The notes below the pieces were generated by a model that had not been told where the DNA came from, ran no database searches, and saw nothing but the letters and a program-made list of their open reading frames with translations. DNA of 64,000 nucleotides from Azorinus chamasolen (Eukaryota > Mollusca > Bivalvia > Cardiida > Solecurtidae). Numbering within the stretch: the first letter of the stretch is position 1; each line of letters begins with the position of its first letter. Where the stretch lies: NCBI GenBank assembly GCA_963576725.1, contig OY755244.1:79049620-79113619 (forward strand). The letters are read 5' to 3'. Shown piece after piece: positions 61,922-64,000 of this stretch. The position numbers and the translations under genes are program-made.

Positions 61922-63131
61922 TATATACTAATAATGCACAATTACTACGAGCTTCTTGTGACAACCATTGTCCACTTACTCATAAATTAGAATGGTTTCA
62001 ACTTCTATAAATAGAAAAGTGCAGTCACGGCTCAGCACTCGAAATCGAACTATAGTATTTGGGCACGCACCTTTATCTGTAGCGCTGTAAATAGCTATAC
62101 ATATCCTTTGTTTACATTGTCCCTACAAGAGTTCCATTAATTAATAGTCATAATGGACGGGATATTGTGCGGAAATTACTCAAGTAACAGTGTGACTATT
62201 TCTGAATTTCTGTTGTGGTTTAGACACCCTTTGTTAATCACCTGTGGATCCATAGAACACGTGGTGTAGTTTGTGCAAATCAAAGCCACTCTGGTACATT
62301 GTAAAAGGACTGACAGCTTCCGTTTACTTCTTTTTTTAATCAAACCAGGTGTTATTTCACTAAAACTTCGTGAGGAACAACCCACACGTCATTGTTAGTT
62401 TCTGAATCCATATTTACCACTATGGGCCATCGATGTATCACGAGAGGCGGTTCGCAACGAAGTCACGAACGACAAATGACCCGTATTATGCAAAAATAAC
62501 ATGATTGAAAATATAAAGACGACATATTCCACAGTTGTTTTGCTGATTTTTGTGCTGCAAATAATCTTCCAAGTATGGAAAATGGTGGGTAGAAACGTGT
62601 TATACTTGCAACGACCCAGAAGTGAACGCCTAAAGGGCCGACACCGTATGTCAGACAAATCCTTTTCCGTAACTTTATATTATTTAAAAGCGTTTTATAT
62701 CTCCTAGGCTGTGGCGCTTGATAGACACCGTCTTTGTTCTATTTATAGCACACTTACTATTTGATATGTACAATAGTTATTTATAGAAACCCATTTACGA
62801 TCCGGTAACAAACAATTGTCACACGGCGCCTATACATGTATATAGAGCAACTGTTTGATAAGAAACTGCTACAGACCTCTCTTTGACTTCTTTTTTAAAG
62901 GAAGCCGACTTGTAGATTCCTGTGGTCAACTGCAACATGTTAATATACATAGTTGACATCAGATCGAAACATACACACCTTCAGTGAGTAACATATTAAT
63001 TAAAAAGAGACTTCAGTAGACATAATATACACTAAGTCTTGTCTGGTGAGAGAGGTTTTATTATACAAGCCATCTACATTCGATTCAATGTGCTTAGCAG
63101 TGAGGGGATAGATGAGGATGGTTGACAGATA
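61922..63131. other. no gene or repeat recognised
   Basis: Frames of 60-90 codons on both strands (62176-62707) have no identifiable motif. The base composition is less AT-rich than the MITE-laden parts. Confidence 0.35.
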
Positions 63132-63375
63132 TGATGCTATAGTCAAATAACTAGGTCTGACGGGCCACGGGTTCGCCGAGTCCATTTTTAAGGGAGATCG
63201 GCATTTCGGATATCCACGTGCCATTTATATAAGAAAATGTTTAGTTATAGATATAAACAATAAGCGCATTAGTTATCGGAAATTTTGCGTAGTGGATAAG
63301 TCGTAGGGCCATAAAGAAGTATATGATCGGCGAACATTTTATTAGGCGCAGGTTCGAGTCTCGCATCAACCTAAA
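63132..63375 (+). repeat. tRNA-like repeat, left copy
   Basis: ACTATAGTC-type start, GAGTCCATTTTTAAGGGAGATC, then an A-box-like TTGCGTAGTGG (63285) and a B-box-like GGTTCGAGTCT (63351). The A-to-B spacing is 66 bp, too long for a normal tRNA. Probably a tRNA-derived SINE-like element. Confidence 0.5.
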
Positions 63376-63499
63376 ACATTTTTTTGCTAAAATATTAAGG
63401 AAAGTCCCCGTAAGAGCATTAGTTTTGTTGTGCATTAAGAAGCCACTTGTACAAGACATTTGCTAAAACTTATATTGATATTTATAGTTTAGCATCGAT

Positions 63500-63610
63500 T
63501 TATTATTGAACATATGGCTAATATAGGACTCGAACTCAAACAAAGGCACCCTTCTCTAACATTGACGAACATGTGCATAAATGGCCATTACAATAAATAC
63601 AATATGACAT
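63500..63610 (-). repeat. possible third tRNA-like relic
   Basis: On the minus strand GAGTTCGAGTCC resembles a B box (63526-63537). The A box is poor. Confidence 0.25.
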
Positions 63611-63661
63611 AAAATAATACTCTACTATTCATTCAAAATATAAGAAAAAAAGTTTAAGGTC

Positions 63662-63905
63662 GACACGGGATTCGAATTCACGCTCAATAAAAAACCTATT
63701 CGCGCAATGTCTTCTGCGTACCTAGACTTTACCCAATGCGCTAAACTGCTGACAACAATTGAGCCTTCATTTGTATCTTATATACTAAACTCGTCTGTTG
63801 AAGAAATGGTCCGAGAACATGAGGAATGCTGATCTCCCTAAAAATGGACTCGGCTGACCTTTGACACGTCAGACCCAGTTGTTTGACTATAGTATCAATG
63901 GTGTT
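63662..63905 (-). repeat. tRNA-like repeat, right inverted copy
   Basis: Inverse of 63132-63375: GACTATAGT at 63892, CTCCCTAAAAATGGACTCGG at 63835-63855. On the minus strand an A box TAGCGCATTGG (63743) and a B-box-like ATTCGAATCCC (63677) are again 66 bp apart. Confidence 0.5.
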
Positions 63906-64000
63906 AAATATTATAAAGAATGACGGGCAAATAGGACATAATTTGGTGAATATCGACACAATAATTGTATAGAAAATGCATCATGCATCGGTATATACAA

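Noticed and set aside
62176..62707. Several 60-90-codon frames
   Set aside because: No motif, no conservation visible, typical of chance frames in less AT-rich DNA.
63284..63372. Functional tRNA gene
   Set aside because: A-to-B spacing is too long, no convincing acceptor stem, and the structure is repeated in an inverted diverged copy.

Overview
The window is a gene-poor stretch of an animal nuclear genome, most likely a bivalve mollusc. Three things point there: an amidated-neuropeptide precursor of the kind known in molluscs as LRNFVamide, pearl-like tandem-repeat elements whose units carry the 'GGGCCATAACTC' motif that I associate with bivalve repeats, and AT-rich sequence packed with short inverted-repeat elements. 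There is no bacterial-style gene organisation. I cannot name the species. The only convincing host gene is a 269-codon single-exon neuropeptide precursor on the minus strand (22039-22848). It has a signal peptide, eleven amidation/dibasic cassettes and a possible TATA/CRE promoter about 150 bp upstream. Almost everything else is mobile or repetitive DNA. Two MITE superclasses dominate. Class T copies are flanked by TTAA and have CCCTTT-type ends (piggyBac-like by inference), in families T-A, T-B, T-C, T-D, T-F, T-G and T-H. Class P copies begin CAG, end CTG and sit between TA dinucleotides (pogo/Tc1-like by inference), in families P-1 to P-5 and P-7. Both classes have long, almost perfect central palindromes, and most are centred on the same core, GCTCC-TNNA-GGAGC. 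Two foldback families also occur: F-E (ends GGGTCCATGC) and F-L (arms containing CTCCACCAAACCC). Layout: 1-3100 direct repeats and first MITEs; 3260-4330 a TA-flanked element with perfect 18-bp ends; 5185-6370 a degenerate ATCATT-type simple repeat; 6500-8720 nested MITEs; 8717-9660 a Gag-like retroelement fragment; 10-21.4 kb dense MITEs plus a LINE 3' end; 21.4-23.8 kb the neuropeptide locus; 24-34 kb MITEs and two LINE C-terminal relics; 34.4-35.3 and 41.7-43.5 kb pearl-like elements; 36-36.8 kb a 37-bp minisatellite that arose inside a MITE; 37-40 kb several layers of nesting, including a 664-bp element with 9-bp target duplications; 44-46.8 kb MITEs; 46973-51825 a complete LTR retrotransposon on the minus strand with identical 130-bp LTRs but broken reading frames; 52841-55111 a 15-unit array of 144-bp repeats full of nuclear-receptor half-sites; 57.9-61 kb two TTA/TAA-flanked CG-rich elements; 63.1-63.9 kb an inverted pair of tRNA-like repeats. 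The nesting gives a relative insertion history. TTAA elements repeatedly landed in TTAA sites carried by P elements, P elements landed in T elements, a pearl-like element landed in a T-A copy, and the LTR element landed in the terminal repeat of a P-2 copy. The most unusual signal is the shared palindromic core across MITE families with unrelated ends. With it come a chimera joined exactly at that core and at least nine copies whose deletions start or stop at the palindrome centre.
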